Positions 61,722 through 64,000 of a stretch of DNA of 64,000 nucleotides are shown piece after piece. The notes beneath the pieces were generated by a model that was given only the letters and a program-made list of their open reading frames with translations, was not told where the DNA came from and ran no database searches. Position numbers and translations under genes: made by a program. The stretch spans positions 620,001 through 684,000 of the forward strand of contig CAWARM010000011.1 in assembly GCA_963784425.1 (NCBI GenBank), read 5' to 3'. Position 1 is the stretch's first letter. Each line of letters starts with the position of its first letter. This DNA is from SHZL01 sp963784425 (GTDB lineage Bacteria > Pseudomonadota > Gammaproteobacteria > Xanthomonadales > SZUA-36).

Positions 61722-63116
61722 CCGCCTGCAACCATCATCTCGGCCAGCAGAATTTCTCCGGCATGAATATTACCGCGCGTATCCAGCCGCGAACCGGCGG
61801 CAACGATATTCAGGAACATGTCACGCAAGTTTCCCGCGATGGTCACTTCTTCCACCGGTTGGCCGATTTGGCCGTTTTTGATCATGAAGCCGGATGCCCC
61901 GCGTGAGTAATCCCCGGTTACCAGGTTTACTCCCTGCCCCATCACTTCGGTCACGTACAAGCCGGACTCCACCCCAGCCATCAAATCAGGTCCGTTCCCG
62001 CCGCCGGACCCAGCGCCGGACCCAGCGCCTGACCCAGCCGCCTGACATTAACGTCAGGTTCCTGACACCGCCCGAATTACCGGTGGTCTTCAAACCCAGG
62101 CGGCGTGCAGAATAACTTGATAGCAGGTAATCCCTGAGAACACCTTCCCCCACAATGCAGTGATCCCTCGTTGCGACCCCCTCACCATCAAACGCAGCAC
62201 TGCCGGCGCCACGCAACAGATGCGGATACTCAGTCAGGTTCAGCCACGTGGGAAACAGTTGTTGGCCTGCGGCGCCTTTGAGGAAGGATGCATTGCGGTA
62301 CAATGCGGAGCCCGAAATTGCGCCAACGAAGTTGCCGATCAGGCTCTTGGCTACTTCGGGTGCAAGCAGCACCAACAGTCTTGCGGTCTTTATTTTTCTG
62401 GCTCCGAGGCGACGCACCGTTCGCATCGCCGCTTCACGTCCGGTCACTTCCGCCGGTTCCAGGTCAGCAAGACTGCGGCGGCTATCAAAGCTGTAGTCGC
62501 GCTGCATGGCGTCACCCTTCCCGGCAATAAGAACGCAACTTTGACTGAAATGCGTGCCTGCACTGCGCCCGATGAAACCGTGGGAGTTCCCGTAGACGCC
62601 AATGCCGAGGCCAGCGTCAAAGGATGCGCCTTCTGAGTTCGTGATTTTCGGATTCTCGCGTCCTGCCGCCTCGCACGACAAGGCGCGTTCGATTGCGGCC
62701 GTGGCATCCAGCGCTGCGGGGTGCCAAATATCCAGATCTGGAAACTCGGTTGCCAGGAGCTCCGCTTCGGCGAGGCCATTGCACGGGTCTTCCTGGACAT
62801 AGCTGGCAATTTCCAAAGCCTTGCTGACGCACAGGTCGATAGATTTCTGACTAAGGTCTGCGCTGCTCGCATGGCCTTTGCGTTTGCCCAGCAGAACCGA
62901 AACGCTGATGCCGCGATCCTGCATGTACTCAAGGGTTTCAACCTCGCCCACCCGCACCGAAACAGACAATCCCTGGCTGGTGTGCGCGGATATTTCAGCG
63001 GAGGTCGCCCCTTTCCTGCGCGCTTGTTCCAATGCAAGCTCGACATGTGCCTGCATTGAGTCGAGTTCTGCGTCGCGATCGAACTGCGGCTGGGTTACCA
63101 TGGAAATTTCAGGCAT
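61718..63116 (-). CDS. pmbA: Metalloprotease PmbA/TldE, frameshifted
   Basis: PmbA (TldE) partners TldD in a heterodimeric peptidase that matures modified peptides and unfolded proteins. The first frame runs from ATG 63116 (GGGGAG 8 bases upstream) through GNSGGVRNLTL and then ends in WVRRWVRRWVRRRERT at 61986. The next frame, encoding AGSGAGSGAGSGGGNGPDL, continues naturally with GVESGLYVTEVMGQGVN, TGDYSRGASGF and VEEVTIAGNLRDMF to 61718, the conserved family end. A one-base shift at about 62039-62060, beside three 12-base repeats (62003-62038), separates the halves. YjgA/DarP and TldD lie upstream. Confidence 0.85.
62003..62038 (-). repeat. 12-base tandem repeat in pmbA
   Basis: Three near-identical 12-base units (GCCGGACCCAGC twice and GCCTGACCCAGC) lie at 62003-62014, 62015-62026 and 62027-62038. 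In the frame that leads into the conserved C-terminal part, each encodes Ala-Gly-Ser-Gly. They sit in a place where the family has a short link. Confidence 0.9.
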
Positions 63117-63162
63117 TTGAAAAGCTCCCCCTGGGAACAATTATGCAATTCCGGAGTATTCC

Positions 63163-63714
63163 ATGACCACTGGAAAACATGAAAATGAGGAGTTCGAAGA
63201 GCCATCGGAGAGCGAACAACTCTTCAGCAAAAGCCAGCTGAAACGCGATGCGCACGCGATGAAAGACCTTGCGTCTGAATTGCTGGAATTGAGCAAGTCA
63301 CAACTGAGCAAAGTACCCCTGGACGAAGACATCCTGTTAGCCATCCAGCAGGCCAGGGCTTTTCGTTCCCACGGAGCCCGGCGCAGGCAACTCCTGTACC
63401 TCGCCAAGCTCATGCGCCGCACGGACCCTTCGCCCATCATCGCCGCAGTCGAAGGATTCCATGGCGAAGCACTGGCACTCACGGGAAGGCAGCATCGCAG
63501 CGAAGCCTGGCGGGATTTCCTGCTGGAGCAGGGCGATACTGCCCTTGGAGTATTGCTGCAACAACGCGCAGGGGTAGACGTTCAATCCCTGCGCCAGTTG
63601 ATCCGCAATGCTGCTCTTGAATTGAAGGCCGGAAAGCCGCCCGCCGCTGCACGTGCACTTTTTCGTGCACTTCGGGATATGGACCTGCAACAACCACTGC
63701 CGCCTTGTCCCTGA
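63163..63714 (+). CDS. darP: Ribosome-associated protein YjgA/DarP
   Basis: A 183-residue YjgA (DarP) protein, which takes part in late 50S assembly. It has PSESEQLFSKSQLKRDAHAMKDLASELLELSKSQL, LDEDILLAIQQARAFRSHGARRRQLLYLAKLMR and GFHGEALALTGRQHRSEAWRDFLL. Its neighbours, pmbA on one side and tldD on the other, match the common gammaproteobacterial order. Divergent from pmbA. Confidence 0.95.
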   Translation: MTTGKHENEEFEEPSESEQLFSKSQLKRDAHAMKDLASELLELSKSQLSKVPLDEDILLAIQQARAFRSHGARRRQLLYLAKLMRRTDPSPIIAAVEGFHGEALALTGRQHRSEAWRDFLLEQGDTALGVLLQQRAGVDVQSLRQLIRNAALELKAGKPPAAARALFRALRDMDLQQPLPPCP

Positions 63715-63726
63715 AGGTGCAGTGCA

Positions 63727-64000
63727 TCACGCTTCAGTGCCGCCCACGGTCAGGCCATCGATTCTCAAAGTGGGTTGGCCAACTCCAACCGGAACGCTTT
63801 GCCCATCCTTGCCGCAGACGCCGATGCCGGGGTCCAGGCGTAAATCATTTCCCACCATGGAGACCTGGGTCATCGCCTCGGGGCCATTCCCAATCAAGGT
63901 TGCCCCCCTGACCGGGCGCGTCACCTTTCCATTCTCGATAAGGTAGGCCTCGCTGGTTGAAAATACAAAACGCCCTGAAGTAATGTCGACCTGGCCACCG
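63727..64000 (-). CDS. tldD: Metalloprotease TldD, C-terminal end (5' part outside window)
   Basis: The frame is open to the right edge. The visible 90 residues contain GGQVDITSGRFVFSTSEAYLIENGKVTRPVRGATLIGNGPE, MVGNDLRLDPGIGVCGKDGQSVPVGVGQPTLRIDGLTVGG, the conserved end of TldD. It would form the peptidase with PmbA at 61718-63116. It converges with yjgA. Confidence 0.93.
   Translation of the reverse strand, partial: GGQVDITSGRFVFSTSEAYLIENGKVTRPVRGATLIGNGPEAMTQVSMVGNDLRLDPGIGVCGKDGQSVPVGVGQPTLRIDGLTVGGTEA

Noticed and set aside
1..64000. CRISPR array, insertion sequence, prophage or rRNA genes
   Set aside because: I looked for regularly spaced repeats, transposases, phage structural genes and rRNA sequence and saw none; the tandem repeats in kdkA and pmbA are contiguous and inside coding frames.

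Overview
This window looks like a piece of a gammaproteobacterial chromosome, probably from an environmental lineage that is not enteric. It carries Gram-negative envelope genes: a Kdo kinase, an LPS heptosyltransferase and a beta-barrel protein. It has the conserved block tpiA-secG-tRNA-Leu(GAG) ... tRNA-fMet-rimP-nusA-infB-rbfA-truB-rpsO-pnp, with a 14-gene nuo operon sitting between the two tRNA genes, and the tldD/yjgA/pmbA group. NuoC and NuoD are separate proteins, unlike E. coli. No genus can be named from the sequence alone.

Layout. 1-5900: the 3' end of metX, tRNA-Leu(CAA), an acyltransferase, a 2OG oxygenase, a sulfatase-modifying-factor-like protein and rnd. 5900-11400: an exported RHS/YD-repeat protein with a cysteine-rich tail, a small membrane protein translationally coupled to it, and what looks like a decayed second tail/membrane-protein cassette. 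11700-13930: tRNA-Arg(CCU), a DUF6502 gene, a structured intergenic region and an EamA transporter. 14100-19200: a beta-barrel protein, an exported protein of unknown function, an MBL hydrolase, a GNAT enzyme, kdkA and a heptosyltransferase. 19200-34500: methionine genes (metB behind a SAM-I riboswitch, metY, metA) surrounding an 11-gene phosphonate operon. 34660-43565: RNA and translation genes. 43695-58330: respiratory complex I. 58370-64000: a hairpin array, tRNA-Leu, secG, tpiA, an SDR, a metallopeptidase, pmbA, yjgA and the 3' end of tldD.

The most interesting system is the phosphonate operon (32092 down to 20757, minus strand). PEP mutase fused to a nucleotidyltransferase, phosphonopyruvate decarboxylase and an AEP transaminase give a complete route from PEP to 2-aminoethylphosphonate (AEP), and the fused and stand-alone nucleotidyltransferases can plausibly activate it as CMP-AEP. 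A CDP-glycerol-type transferase could then move the headgroup onto an envelope polymer or lipid. The rest of the operon suggests tailoring and membrane handling: a small membrane methyltransferase, a PhyH-type dioxygenase, a YejM/PbgA-like sulfatase-fold membrane protein, a YidC paralogue, a small membrane protein and DUF6165. metA and metY lie directly upstream on the same strand with short gaps, and metB lies directly downstream under its own riboswitch.

Three genes (the beta-barrel protein, the MBL hydrolase and pmbA) each have a single-base frameshift. Either they are decaying or the assembly contains indel errors; the sequence alone cannot decide which.
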